Counted from the stretch's first letter, positions 52,089 to 61,790 are shown. The stretch: DNA of 64,000 nt from an uncultured Eubacteriales bacterium (GCA_934444645.1 CAKSCV010000014.1:1-64000), one strand, 5' to 3'. Made by a program: numbers and translations. The notes: a model not told the origin generated them from the sequence alone.

Positions 52089-52447
52089 TGGGAACGGAAA
52101 AAAGAAACGTAATCTGCACCTGCTGTCCGATGGGCTGCCACATGGAGGTGACGCTTGAAGACGGCAAGGTGACGGCGGTCGCCGGCAACACCTGCAAGCG
52201 CGGCGCGGCGTATGCGGCCGATGAATGCACCAATCCCAAGCGCACACTCACCAGCACGGTCAAAACGACGGCAGGAGAAATGCTGTCGGTCAAGACCGCC
52301 GAAGCCATTCCGTTCGGAAAACTGTTTGATGCGATGAACGCACTTTCCGGCGTGACGGTCGAAACACCGGTGCATATCGGTCAAGTGATTCTGGCAAACG
52401 TCTGCGGTACGGGTGTAGATGTTGTGGCGACCAAAAACTTGGATTAG
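52088..52447 (+). CDS. DUF1667-family Cys-rich small protein
   Basis: 119 aa beginning with the family's CTCCPMGCHMEV motif, with another Cys in AGNTCKRGAAYA. The cysteines suggest a metal or Fe-S site. DUF1667 genes regularly sit beside GlpA/GlpB-like oxidoreductases in Clostridia, so it may be a third subunit. Confidence 0.85.
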   Translation: MGTEKRNVICTCCPMGCHMEVTLEDGKVTAVAGNTCKRGAAYAADECTNPKRTLTSTVKTTAGEMLSVKTAEAIPFGKLFDAMNALSGVTVETPVHIGQVILANVCGTGVDVVATKNLD

Positions 52448-52510
52448 CGTTTCAAAAACAAATAGGCGGCAGCCGCTTACCGGTTGCCGCTTGACAGAAA
52501 GCGGGTTTTT

Positions 52511-53056
52511 ATGGAACAGGTCGTTTTTCCGAAAAAAAGCATTATTGCCGCCGTTCGCACCGAAAATGAATGGAAGGCGGCGTTACACAGCCGTGCCGGC
52601 GTGCTGTTTCTGCTTTCGGGCACCATTTCGGCGCTGCCGGAGCTTTTGCACGAGGCGCACCTGCGGCAAAAAAAGCTGTTTTTGCACCTCGATATGATTG
52701 ACGGACTTGCCAAGGATGCCGCCGGCGTCGAATATGTGTCACATCTTTTGCCGGACGGCGTTATCAGCACGCGCGGCAATTTGATCAAATTTGCAAAAAG
52801 CTGCGGTCTTTGCACGGTTCAGCGCTTTTTCATTGTGGACGGCCGTTCAGTGGAAACGGCACTCGATACGCTCCGCCAGACAAAGCCGATGTTTGCCGAG
52901 CTGATGCCGGGACTTGTGTGCAAAACCGTCCGTACCTTTTCCGAAACCGGGCTTCCGATCATTGCCGGCGGACTCGTGACAACGCCCGAAGAGGTGCGCG
53001 ACGCCTTTGATGCAGGTGCTTACGCTGTCTCAACCTCGGCACGGCTGTTGTGGTAA
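52511..53056 (+). CDS. glpP: Glycerol-3-phosphate-responsive antiterminator
   Basis: 181 aa, a single TIM-barrel-like domain matching GlpP: KKSIIAAVRTENEW, VLFLLSGTIS, LFLHLDMIDGLAKD, GVISTRGNLIKFAKS, VQRFFIVDGRS and the phosphate-binding end PIIAGGLVTTPEEV and AVSTSARLLW. With glycerol-3-phosphate bound it acts on leader RNA to prevent termination, as known for B. subtilis glpD. Here the only fitting terminator is in its own operon leader. ATG 52511 is preferred; upstream TTG 52484 is in frame but lacks a clear site. Confidence 0.93.
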   Translation: MEQVVFPKKSIIAAVRTENEWKAALHSRAGVLFLLSGTISALPELLHEAHLRQKKLFLHLDMIDGLAKDAAGVEYVSHLLPDGVISTRGNLIKFAKSCGLCTVQRFFIVDGRSVETALDTLRQTKPMFAELMPGLVCKTVRTFSETGLPIIAGGLVTTPEEVRDAFDAGAYAVSTSARLLW

Positions 53057-53087
53057 ATCGTGACCCTCTTTCTTTTGCTGTACAGAC

Positions 53088-53137
53088 AAAAACAGGCTGT
53101 TCGATGCGTGCTTTCTTGCACCGGACGGCCTGTTTTT
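53088..53137 (+). terminator. Terminator of the glycerol-3-phosphate operon
   Basis: AAAAACAGGC (53088-53097) pairs with GCCTGTTTTT (53128-53137). The loop of about 30 nt contains a further small stem (CGTGC/GCACC-like). Beyond it, 53138-53329 holds no gene or motif I can identify. Confidence 0.8.
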
Positions 53138-53329
53138 GCGTATGTTCCGACCGTTTGATGACCGTCAGCCGGAAATTTGCAGGCGTTTTTTGCGATTATT
53201 ACGAATTTTTGCAAAAAAACACTTTATTTCCGCCGCTGTATATTGGCGAAAACAACCAAATTCAACAAACACCTTTGGTATTCTTGCACAAAATGTCATT
53301 ATTTGCAAGAATTAAGCTGCTATTTGCAA

Positions 53330-53358
53330 TTGACATGGTGCAAGGCTTGCTTTATAAT
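53330..53358 (+). promoter_or_regulatory. Consensus promoter of the 1139-aa surface protein
   Basis: Perfect TTGACA (53330-53335), 17 nt, perfect TATAAT (53353-53358). Confidence 0.85.
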
Positions 53359-53405
53359 TGAATTGAACATTGATTTGAACAAAAAAACAGAAAAGGAGTG
53401 TTCAC

Positions 53406-56400
53406 ATGAAAAAGATCTGCGCCATTTTGCTTTCCGCTCTCATGTTGGTTTCTCTGTGCGTGCCGGCCGGCGCGTTCGAGCTTGAAGCTGTTGAGACCGT
53501 GAAAGAAACCACCGATCCGTCAGAAGCGGACACGGCTTTGACAGCCGTCGATCCGCTGCTTCGTCCGGGTCTGAACACCGTCAACGGCAAAACCGTTCCC
53601 GAAGATTTCGAGAGCTGGACAAAGGATAACCCTGCGATTGTCAGCTCGAAGGGGGCCACGGCTCGCAAAATCGAAAACTCTCCGGCTGATGTCAACGGTC
53701 ACGCGGCAGATAAGTGCGTTGTGCTTGAACGGAAAAATGTCGCTGCCGAAGCTTATCCGCAGTATGTCGTTGCCGCACGCATGGAAAAGGGCAGAACCTA
53801 TGCACTTTCCTTTAACCTTTACGGCGTGTTGAACACGACGGATATCTGCGCCTGGATCATGTCCAGCGACAGCAGGCAGGTTGTTGCTAACTTTGGCGAA
53901 CTGTTCGGAAAAGCGATACAGGGTAACTCGTGGTATTCGTTTGAAAACAAAGCCCTTTCCTGGAACAAAGACAGCGGCAACGTTTTGCTGATTCAGCTCA
54001 AAGCACCGAAAAATGAGGCTTCCGATTACACCTGGTATTTGGACGACCTTTTTGTGATGCCGTACTACAAGATCAACTACATCGGCACGGACGGCAATAT
54101 TCTTTCGACCGAGCAGGTGTTATATGATGCCGACGGCAACGTCTTGACCGCCTACACGCCCAAAGCCGACAACTATCCCGCAGGCGTGCTCGGCTGGTCG
54201 ACCGAGCGCGGCGCATCCGCTCCGATGACCGAAATCGCTTTGGCAAACGAAGATATCACCTTATATCCGGTTGTGGAACCCGATACGTATTTCACCTATG
54301 AAAGCGATATCATCCGCGGTGTGACCGGCACGTCCTTTACCGTGACGGCTGCCGACGCCGCTTCGTGGAGCGTGGATGTCGGCACGACCGAAGCAACATA
54401 TACCACCGACGGCAACACGCTCACCGTGACCGCACAGGGCTATGCCGGTATCGTCACCGTTACTGCCACCGATACGAACGCCGAAGAGCATACGCATACA
54501 TTCCGTCTGTTCAGCGGCGAAAAGTGGAAGCCCGGCTTGAACACCATCACCGGTACGACCGAAGCCTTTGATTTTGAAGGCATTTCCCAAGAAGATGTTT
54601 TTGCCACCGTTACGGAAAAGGAAGGCACGGTATTGACCGGTAAGATCATGAACGGCACGAGCAATTCCTCCGGCAAATATGAACCGCACTGGTTCTTGAC
54701 CTCCAATCCGCGTGTAAGCGACGTGAATGGTTCGCGTACCGCCGCTTATGCCAATTACCGTTTCTCCTATATGCGCCCGATCACCGTGTATAATCCGAAG
54801 ATCGAAAAGGAACGCCCGGTAAACTATCAGTTTGATATCCTTTCCTCCGGCTCGCTGTATACGCTCATCAACGGAGCGGCAGGTGCAAACGTCTACACCG
54901 ACAGCCTTGGCTCCGGTTCTGCCGACACGTGGAAGCACGAAAACATTACCGTGCTCGTCGAGGGCACCAAGCACGCCACCGGCGGTGCGGCGGGCGGCAT
55001 TGCCTTTATCAGCTCCGGTCCGAAGGATGGCAGCCCGTTCAATGAATCCATCACCGGCAAGTACTGCTTCATGGATAACATCAGCTATATCCCGTACTAT
55101 AAAGTCACCTATATCGCGCTTGACGGCGAAACGGTTGCCGCAACCGAATATGTGCTTTACGACGAACACGGCAAGCTTATGACCGAATATGTGCCCGACC
55201 TTTCCAAGGTGGACGGCGCATATGGCTATTCGCTTACCAAGGACGGCCCGCGTGTCGGCAGCGTGAAGCTTGAAAACAAGGATTTCACGCTGTATGCCTC
55301 CGATGCCACCGAGCTTATTTTCGGCAGCAAGGCTTATTCGGTCGAAGCCGAAGCCTTCACGATCCCGACGCCTGCCGAAGCCGGTGAAGCCTCCGAAAAC
55401 TTCCGCGTTTGGCTTGACCGGGGCGGCAACAAATATTTTCCCGGCGATACCCTTTCCGGCGAAACGTTGAATGCCCTTATCGGCATGAACTTCACACCGT
55501 ATTATCAGGATGCGACTAAACCTGCCATGGGCTTTGCCTTTGAAGGAAAAGCAAGCGGCAATTTCAATGTCGGCAATACTGTTTCCAATAAGTTTTCCTA
55601 TACGGAATTCATGGAAGACGACGGCAGAAGCATTCTTCATGCACGCGCGTGCAAGTGGAATCCGACCTCCCTCAGCACGGACAGCCGTGTTTCGATGGTT
55701 GCCGCAACGCCGTTTGATGCATTCGAATACAACATCATTTCCTATACGTACAAAATCAATACCCTGAAGGACAGCAATCTGAAGGATATCACTGCTCCTG
55801 CCAACATGAAAATCTATTATAACAACGGCAAGGGCAATGGCATCTGGTGTAAGTCTCCGACAGCCGACGACTGCCCGGGCGAGCATATTCCGGCGCAATT
55901 GTACTATGTAACCGTAACCGATGACTATCAGACGCTTGAGATCGACATGGGTCTTGAAGAAAACAACATCACCGGTCACGGATGGACGGCCGGCGGAAAA
56001 ATCTCCGAATTGCACATTGACCCGGCGAAGATCCGTCTTTCCGGTGTTCAGGATACCTATATCGACTCCTTGCGCGTGTACCGTGACGGTATTTTCACGG
56101 TCACGTATGATTCAAACGCGCCGGAGTTTTATGAAGACATGGTTTACAATGAGGTCGATCCCGATACCGGACGCGGCGTCGGCACAGGTTATCTGTTAAG
56201 CGACAAAAAACCGGTTGTGGAGGGTCATGTCTTCCGTGGCTGGGCATTAACGCCTGACGCAACGCCCGACCAAACCGTCACAGAGGTTGATCTGACCGGC
56301 GATTTGACGGTGTATGCCGTTTGGTCGGAGACTCCGAGCACGCCGGCGACCGGCAAAACCGTTTCGATCCGCAGCGGCGCAGACGGCATTAACGGCATAC

Positions 56401-56825
56401 GCTTTTCGGCAACGGTCGGCGCAAAAACCAAGGCGGCTCTCGAAGAATACGGCTTTATCGTGGCACTTGAAGATACCGTCGGGGACGGCGAGCTGACCTT
56501 CAACACCAAAAACGACACGACCGGCGCACCGTTATACGTGACCGGAACGGCGTACAGCAAATCCAAGGGCATCGATTGCCAGTATGATGTCAGCCCGACA
56601 GGTGTCACCACCTTTACGGCTGTGTGTGTCGGTATTCCGAGCACAGCACATGCGACGCGCATAGTGATCCGTCCGTATGCCGTGTTTACCAATAACGGTC
56701 TAAGAGTCACCGCATACGGCGCGGCTGCCAAGAGCTCGCTTGTCGAAGCGGCAAAAGCGGTTCGCGATGCCGGCGGCGAAGCCTACGAAGCCAACAAAGA
56801 GTATATTGACGGCATTTTAGGCTAA
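53406..56825 (+). CDS. Large secreted surface protein with tandem module and InlB-like repeat
   Basis: 1139 aa with a signal peptide (KKICAILLSALMLVSLCV). Two related modules follow: RPGLNTVNGKTVPEDFESW at about 53 and KPGLNTITGTTEAFDFEGI at about 374 open beta-rich, CBM-like domains. Each ends in a short domain with the pattern YYK(I/V).YI..DG...(S/A)TE.VLYD..G, at about 220 and 564. A third beta domain (about 650-880) and an InlB/Flg_new-type repeat (VTYDSNAPEFYEDM to LTVYAVWSE, about 899-980) come next, then a C-terminal domain of about 150 residues. No LPXTG or SLH anchor is seen. It probably binds carbohydrate or host surfaces. Confidence 0.75.
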   Translation: MKKICAILLSALMLVSLCVPAGAFELEAVETVKETTDPSEADTALTAVDPLLRPGLNTVNGKTVPEDFESWTKDNPAIVSSKGATARKIENSPADVNGHAADKCVVLERKNVAAEAYPQYVVAARMEKGRTYALSFNLYGVLNTTDICAWIMSSDSRQVVANFGELFGKAIQGNSWYSFENKALSWNKDSGNVLLIQLKAPKNEASDYTWYLDDLFVMPYYKINYIGTDGNILSTEQVLYDADGNVLTAYTPKADNYPAGVLGWSTERGASAPMTEIALANEDITLYPVVEPDTYFTYESDIIRGVTGTSFTVTAADAASWSVDVGTTEATYTTDGNTLTVTAQGYAGIVTVTATDTNAEEHTHTFRLFSGEKWKPGLNTITGTTEAFDFEGISQEDVFATVTEKEGTVLTGKIMNGTSNSSGKYEPHWFLTSNPRVSDVNGSRTAAYANYRFSYMRPITVYNPKIEKERPVNYQFDILSSGSLYTLINGAAGANVYTDSLGSGSADTWKHENITVLVEGTKHATGGAAGGIAFISSGPKDGSPFNESITGKYCFMDNISYIPYYKVTYIALDGETVAATEYVLYDEHGKLMTEYVPDLSKVDGAYGYSLTKDGPRVGSVKLENKDFTLYASDATELIFGSKAYSVEAEAFTIPTPAEAGEASENFRVWLDRGGNKYFPGDTLSGETLNALIGMNFTPYYQDATKPAMGFAFEGKASGNFNVGNTVSNKFSYTEFMEDDGRSILHARACKWNPTSLSTDSRVSMVAATPFDAFEYNIISYTYKINTLKDSNLKDITAPANMKIYYNNGKGNGIWCKSPTADDCPGEHIPAQLYYVTVTDDYQTLEIDMGLEENNITGHGWTAGGKISELHIDPAKIRLSGVQDTYIDSLRVYRDGIFTVTYDSNAPEFYEDMVYNEVDPDTGRGVGTGYLLSDKKPVVEGHVFRGWALTPDATPDQTVTEVDLTGDLTVYAVWSETPSTPATGKTVSIRSGADGINGIRFSATVGAKTKAALEEYGFIVALEDTVGDGELTFNTKNDTTGAPLYVTGTAYSKSKGIDCQYDVSPTGVTTFTAVCVGIPSTAHATRIVIRPYAVFTNNGLRVTAYGAAAKSSLVEAAKAVRDAGGEAYEANKEYIDGILG

Positions 56826-56837
56826 ACAACTTAAATT

Positions 56838-56880
56838 AACGGCGGAGGTCCCTTCAAAAAAAAGGATATCCGCCGTTTTT
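56838..56880 (+). terminator. Terminator of the surface protein gene
   Basis: AACGGCGGA (56838-56846) pairs with TCCGCCGTT (56869-56877), followed by T. Confidence 0.75.
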
Positions 56881-56898
56881 CTGTGACAAATGCAAAAC

Positions 56899-56933
56899 GA
56901 GCCTGTACTCTGCATGATGCAAAATACAGGCTC
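56899..56933 (-). terminator. Terminator of the GH78-like gene
   Basis: GAGCCTGTA and TACAGGCTC form a 9-bp stem (56899-56933); GTTTTGC follows on the minus strand. Confidence 0.65.
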
Positions 56934-56950
56934 ATTCTTTGTGTTAACGG

Positions 56951-59023
56951 CTATACGCCGCCGAATACATCCTCGGCATAATATTTCCCGAACATATACA
57001 CCGGAACGGCTGACCAACCGTGGCAAAGGCTTCCGGCTCTCGAAAAATCGTCCGCACCCTTGTCGGTTTCCCAAAAGGTGTCCGCGCCGCGCTTTAACAT
57101 CGCACCCCAGCGGTTTTCGATCTCCTCTAAAATCTCCTTTTTGCGGTGACCGCGCTTTAAGAAGGCTTCATAAGCAAAAATCGTCATGCTGAGCGAGACC
57201 GGGATGAGCGTTTCGGAAGCGAGTGCTTTTTCAACAAGCGGCACATAGGCGGACGGCGTGCTGTCGGTATACAGCATGAGTGCCTGCGTCAAATCGTGCC
57301 GAGGCGCGGCATCGGTGAGCCGTGTGCGGTAAGCGCCGTGCGCCGGATCAAAAAAGGCTTTGTGCGCGGCTTCTTTGAGAGAAGCGGCCGCGGCGGCATA
57401 TTTGGCGATGAGCTTCGGCTCGGCTGTTTCGCAGAGTGCGGCAAAGCATTCGAGCGCATCGGCGACAAAGGCGCATAACGGTGCTTCGTAAATCTTTTCC
57501 GTGTCGGCAAAGCGTTCATTGCCCTCCAACCCGTCGCGCCATTCATAGAAATTCCAGTGCTCTGTGCCGGTGTACAACGGGATCAATCCGGTGTCATCGA
57601 TGCGGCTAATAAAGCCGTCGGCAATGGCGTGCAGTGTCGGAAACAGCTCGGAAACGAGCGTGTTGTCGCCGCTGTAGCAGCGGTATTCGTATATTTCACG
57701 CAAGAAAATGGCGGTAAAGCTCGGAATGGTAATGGAAACGCGGCCGGGTGCGCATAGCTCCAAAAGCGCGTCGTGCGGCCGGAAGGAACGCGCCATCAAG
57801 GCAAGCGAAGCGCGCGGAAAGCGGAACTCGCGGAACGCATAGTAGCCGCACAGAATCTGAATGCGGCTGTCCATGCCGTATAACGACTGTTCGCGCCACG
57901 GGCAGTCTTCATAGTGCTCGTGCATACACATCCGCAGCGTTTTGACACCGACTTCGTAAATCAGCTTGTGCAGACCGTCGCCGGTCGGACACGGATAGAC
58001 GGTGAGCGGATAATCGGTCGGCAGCACACCGACGTTTTGCAGCGTCGCTTCCTTTGCGTAAACGTGCAGCTGCAGGTACCGCAGTCCGATACGCTGGAAC
58101 GGATAGAAAAAGTCGTTATGTCCCTTTTTGGCAACAAAGCGGAAGCAGAAATTGCGTGTACCGAGCAGGCTGCGCACGCGCAAATCCTCGTAATGCTCGC
58201 CGAAGCCGACCAAAATTTCGGTATCCTCCGGCACATCACAGGAAAACGAAAGATACCCGGCCGTTTCGCCGCCGAGGTCGTATAAGAAATACAACCCGTC
58301 GGCCGTGTCGTTCTCACCAAACGCTAAATGATTGCCGTTTGCGGTGCGCGAGACCGCCGAAAACGGCTTTGCCGACAAAAAGGCGGTGTACATACGCGCA
58401 GCCTTGGGTAATGAAGCGTCATTTTCACGGAAAATGCCCTGTGCCGTAAGCTTTGCATCGATCGGCGCACCAACCGTGAGCTTTTCGATCGGGCGCGGTG
58501 TAAGTGCGCGCGTTTTTTCAACGGGAAGACTGTCGCGAAACGGCGGCAACGAAGCGCGTGCGTCAAATTCAAAGTTGAAGCCGAGCTGATAGGTGAGGCG
58601 CTCGTGTGTGTCGAGGTAGCGCGTGTCGTGCGTGCTTGGCGTTTTTGCGGAGCTTGCCGCTAACGTTTTTTCGGCTTGCACGACTGCAAAAATCACGCCG
58701 GGCGTGCCTTTGGCGCGTGTCGAAAAGTTTTCGCCGCAGACATAGTGACCGACAGTAAGCGTGTTGCGGCCGGGTTTGCAGAGCGGCGTGAGGTCGATGG
58801 TGTCGTAAACCGGGTGAAAATCGTAATCCTCGAAAACACCGGCATCGGCAAACGTGCCGTTCACAAACACGGCGTATTGCGAAAATGCGCTGATATACAG
58901 CGTCACAGGTGCATCGGCGGTTATGTCAAACGAAGCGGTGTACAAATAGTAACGGTGGGTCGGCGAAGCGTCGCCGTCGGTGTCAGCCATGATCCAGACG
59001 GCGTCCTTGAAGGGGGTCTCCAT
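56951..59023 (-). CDS. GH78-like alpha-L-rhamnosidase family protein
   Basis: 690 aa: an N-terminal beta domain (VTLYISAFSQYAVFVNGTFA, with the galactose-binding-like pattern), a second beta region (TAGYLSFSCDVPEDTEILVGFGE) and a C-terminal (alpha/alpha)6 barrel. The barrel has MCMHEHYEDCPWREQSLYGMDSR, matching the DCP.RE...YGD-type active-site strand of GH78, and GTEHWNFYEWRD. It lacks a signal peptide, so it likely acts on imported glycosides. Substitutions around the acid motif (REQSLYGMD) leave the true substrate open. AAAGGAGC lies 12 nt before the ATG. Confidence 0.8.
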   Translation of the reverse strand: METPFKDAVWIMADTDGDASPTHRYYLYTASFDITADAPVTLYISAFSQYAVFVNGTFADAGVFEDYDFHPVYDTIDLTPLCKPGRNTLTVGHYVCGENFSTRAKGTPGVIFAVVQAEKTLAASSAKTPSTHDTRYLDTHERLTYQLGFNFEFDARASLPPFRDSLPVEKTRALTPRPIEKLTVGAPIDAKLTAQGIFRENDASLPKAARMYTAFLSAKPFSAVSRTANGNHLAFGENDTADGLYFLYDLGGETAGYLSFSCDVPEDTEILVGFGEHYEDLRVRSLLGTRNFCFRFVAKKGHNDFFYPFQRIGLRYLQLHVYAKEATLQNVGVLPTDYPLTVYPCPTGDGLHKLIYEVGVKTLRMCMHEHYEDCPWREQSLYGMDSRIQILCGYYAFREFRFPRASLALMARSFRPHDALLELCAPGRVSITIPSFTAIFLREIYEYRCYSGDNTLVSELFPTLHAIADGFISRIDDTGLIPLYTGTEHWNFYEWRDGLEGNERFADTEKIYEAPLCAFVADALECFAALCETAEPKLIAKYAAAAASLKEAAHKAFFDPAHGAYRTRLTDAAPRHDLTQALMLYTDSTPSAYVPLVEKALASETLIPVSLSMTIFAYEAFLKRGHRKKEILEEIENRWGAMLKRGADTFWETDKGADDFSRAGSLCHGWSAVPVYMFGKYYAEDVFGGV

Positions 59024-59208
59024 AGAGCAATTCGCTCCTTTCGGAAAATTCTGTTTTGAAAGACCGAAAAAACGGCGAGCCGCTTGTCCGGATATCTTAT
59101 CTTATCACAGCTGTAGGCGCTTGTCAAGAAAAGCCTTGCCAAAAAAGGGAGATTCGCAGTGTTTTTATGGATGTTTTTGCGTTTGTCGGAGGATTTTTCC
59201 AACGGCTC

Positions 59209-59237
59209 TTGATTTTTCTGCGTTTTGCGTATATAAT
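59209..59237 (+). promoter_or_regulatory. Promoter of the walHI-like pair
   Basis: TTGATT (59209-59214), 17 nt, TATAAT (59232-59237). Confidence 0.75.
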
Positions 59238-59292
59238 AGAAAAGGAAAAGACTGTGCCTGTCGGACAGTCGTCTGCCGAAAGGAGCGCTGAC

Positions 59293-60744
59293 ATGAAACG
59301 AAAGCTTAAAACACCGAAAAGCACGGCAATGCCGTCGGAAAAGGCGGCAGTTATCCCGGAAAAGCCAAAAAAAGACCTGCTTTTGGGCGTATTGCTTGCG
59401 GCGGCGGCGGTCTTGTTTTTTGCCATGCTTGCCCTTTGCGGTGTCTATCTGAATATGCGCACGGGCAACCGCACTTCGACATTGCCGCCTGTTCCTGCGA
59501 GTGACCGATGGATCCTCACCGGCAGCGGCAGTAACCTGCAAAGCGGCGCAAAATCCTTGCTTTCACCGTCGTTTATCGGCATCAAAACAGCGGACGGCAC
59601 CATGACGGCGGCTACCTTTGATACCGCTTCACGTAAAAATCTGCAAAAGGAACTGGAGGCGGTGCTTGATCCGTTGCTGTCCGGCGAGATCCGCACTGCT
59701 GAAATTACGCGGGAGGCTGACAAACGTGCCTTTGCTGCCGATCTGTGCCGCGCCGAACGCTATCTGTTCTGCTCCTTTTTCGGCGAATTGCCGGCGGCAA
59801 GCCTTGTGCCTGCCATTCGTGCAGGAGACTTTCCCGAGCTTGAACAAAACTTTTTTGTCCGCTATCTGTTTTTACTGCCGGATGAAGACGAAAATCTTTA
59901 TGCGGTTTGCTTGGACGATGCGTACAACGCCGTGTTTTTGTATCCGCATGACCAAACGCCTTACACCGCCGACCAGCTCTCGGCATATACTGGGGTGAGA
60001 GGCTATGCCGCGTTTTCCTTTGTAAGCGGGCTTCCGGAAAGTGCCGTGTACACCGAATCGTTTGACGTGGATTCGGTGGTGGTGATGCCTTCGGGTGCGT
60101 TTTATACGTATGATGTGAACGATGAAAAAACCAAAGCCTTGTTAAAAACACTCGGCTTCAATATCAACACCGTCAAAAGCATCCGCTCCGGCAACAACGC
60201 CGCCATCGATTTTGTGGACGGCGTGTGCGAGCTGTATGTATCCCTTTCGGACGGAAGTTTCGTTTATACCTCTGCTGAGGACGGCCTTATGCTGTCGGAC
60301 TTTTTAGGCTACTATCCGACCGACGGAAAAAATTATACGTTTGCGGATCAGATTTTGTGCGTCAAATATTTACTCGGCACGTTTGACCGCATTTTGGTGG
60401 GCGGCGATGCGTCTCCGACGCTTGTCGGCATTTCGCTCGACGATGACGGCACGGCGGTGTTCCGCTTGAAGTATTTTTATAACGGCGTGATGCTCACTGA
60501 AAATGCCGCCGATATCGTCGTGCATATCCGCAATAACCGCCTGGTGCGGCTGTCGGCGGTCACAATGTTCTGCGACGGCGGCAGCCTGACAAAACCGGTG
60601 CTGCCGCAAACGTTCGTCCTGCCGTTTTTTGAAAACGCGGAAAACCGTTCGTGTTCGTACCACGCCATGTTTGAAAACGATTCGGAAACCAACCAGGTGC
60701 GACTTGTTTGGGTTGCAGAAGAAAAGGAGGACATATGGAACTGA
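59293..60744 (+). CDS. WalH (YycH)-like membrane regulator
   Basis: 483 aa: a short basic cytoplasmic tail, one membrane helix (about 29-53) and a large extracellular region of beta-rich PepSY-like lobes (YTADQLSAYTGVRGYAAFSF, GDGTAVFRLKYFYNGVMLTE-type segments). Size, topology and the following YycI-like gene identify it as a YycH relative. In Bacillus and Staphylococcus, YycH and YycI bind the WalK sensor and set activity of the essential wall-stress system. AAAGGAG precedes the ATG by 7 nt. Sequence likeness is weak, as is usual for this family. Confidence 0.65.
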   Translation: MKRKLKTPKSTAMPSEKAAVIPEKPKKDLLLGVLLAAAAVLFFAMLALCGVYLNMRTGNRTSTLPPVPASDRWILTGSGSNLQSGAKSLLSPSFIGIKTADGTMTAATFDTASRKNLQKELEAVLDPLLSGEIRTAEITREADKRAFAADLCRAERYLFCSFFGELPAASLVPAIRAGDFPELEQNFFVRYLFLLPDEDENLYAVCLDDAYNAVFLYPHDQTPYTADQLSAYTGVRGYAAFSFVSGLPESAVYTESFDVDSVVVMPSGAFYTYDVNDEKTKALLKTLGFNINTVKSIRSGNNAAIDFVDGVCELYVSLSDGSFVYTSAEDGLMLSDFLGYYPTDGKNYTFADQILCVKYLLGTFDRILVGGDASPTLVGISLDDDGTAVFRLKYFYNGVMLTENAADIVVHIRNNRLVRLSAVTMFCDGGSLTKPVLPQTFVLPFFENAENRSCSYHAMFENDSETNQVRLVWVAEEKEDIWN

Positions 60745-61646
60745 AACGGGTTTGTGCCTTCTTGGTCGCCGCCTTTTTGGTGGTAGATGTGTTCTTGCTT
60801 GTGTTATGCATCCATTTGAACAACACGCTTTTGTATCTGTCCGGCGATATGATCGATAACGCCGTAAGCTATGTGCGTTCACAGAATACAGCCATCGAAC
60901 CGGAGGTCATTCAGCGCAAGATCCCCGATAACGCCGTGTACACCTTTCAGATCGCAAACACGGAGCTTGCCATGACGGTCGCCTCCAAACTCGCCGATAC
61001 CTATTTTGACGGCGCACCGGTCAGCTTTGTGGAAACGCCGGACGGTGTGTCCTATACTGTCGGAAAAAGCACGGAGGTCGCTGCAAGCTTTCGCGTTTAC
61101 ACCGATTCGTTTCGCTTTGAGTATACCACGACCGCCTTTGACCGCGATACGCTGTCGCTTCCGAGCGAGGCGTTTTCCGGCGCGGATCTGACGCTTTCCG
61201 AACGGCAGAAAAAAGGCGTGGCTGCCTTTGCCGAGGTCTTGAACGCTGCCGCAAAAAGCGCAAAGGCTTCGTATACGCTTTGCGGCGTTACGCCTGCTGA
61301 CGGCGGCAGCTATGTCAGCCTTTCGCAGAATGTGTATGCCGACTATCCCATTGTCGGAATGTTTGTCAACCTGTATGTGTCGGAGGACGGAAACGTGCTT
61401 GCCGCCTGCGGCAACCGCATTTTTGCCTCTCCCGTGCGCTCCTATGCGCCGACTCTGACGGATGGCTTAAACGCGGTCTATGCGCTCGATTTTTCGTCGG
61501 TTGCCGCGGTGCAGTCCGAACGGGTCGTTTATACCTATCGCTATGCCGGAGGCGCAACGCATTATTTGATTCCGGTATGGGAAATCGTATATCTTGATAG
61601 AGATAACCATGCACAGACACTATATGTTGATAGCATTAAAAAATAA
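60735..61646 (+). CDS. WalI (YycI)-like membrane regulator
   Basis: 303 aa with one N-terminal membrane helix (about 5-26) and an extracellular YycI/PepSY-like region. It ends with VVYTYRYAGGATHYLIPVWEIVYLDRDNHAQTLYVDSIK, the characteristic W.I.........Y.dA-type finish of the family. It overlaps the YycH-like gene by 10 bp with AAAGGAGG inside that gene, so translation is coupled. The walR and walK genes are not adjacent. Confidence 0.68.
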   Translation: MELKRVCAFLVAAFLVVDVFLLVLCIHLNNTLLYLSGDMIDNAVSYVRSQNTAIEPEVIQRKIPDNAVYTFQIANTELAMTVASKLADTYFDGAPVSFVETPDGVSYTVGKSTEVAASFRVYTDSFRFEYTTTAFDRDTLSLPSEAFSGADLTLSERQKKGVAAFAEVLNAAAKSAKASYTLCGVTPADGGSYVSLSQNVYADYPIVGMFVNLYVSEDGNVLAACGNRIFASPVRSYAPTLTDGLNAVYALDFSSVAAVQSERVVYTYRYAGGATHYLIPVWEIVYLDRDNHAQTLYVDSIKK

Positions 61647-61702
61647 ACATATGAATAAAAGGTTAATTTTGACAGAAGTCTCTGTTTTTTTTAAGGAAAG
61701 TA

Positions 61703-61711
61703 TGCTATAAT
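61703..61711 (+). promoter_or_regulatory. Extended -10 promoter of murA
   Basis: TGCTATAAT (61703-61711): TG, one base, perfect TATAAT. No good -35 at 17 nt; a TTGACA 31 nt upstream is too far. Confidence 0.6.
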
Positions 61712-61790
61712 AGCCGTGGTTATAGGATTACGTCAACTGTTTGTTGGCGCATCTGCTTGACAAACGGTATTTCCGAAAAAAACAGAAAGT

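Noticed and set aside
54261..56015. 584-codon open frame antisense to the surface protein
   Set aside because: Composition is an Arg/Ile-rich mirror of the real gene, with no start signals.
61673..61711. TTGACA near 61669-61674 as the -35 of murA
   Set aside because: It lies about 31 nt from the TATAAT, too far for a SigA promoter; an extended -10 fits better.
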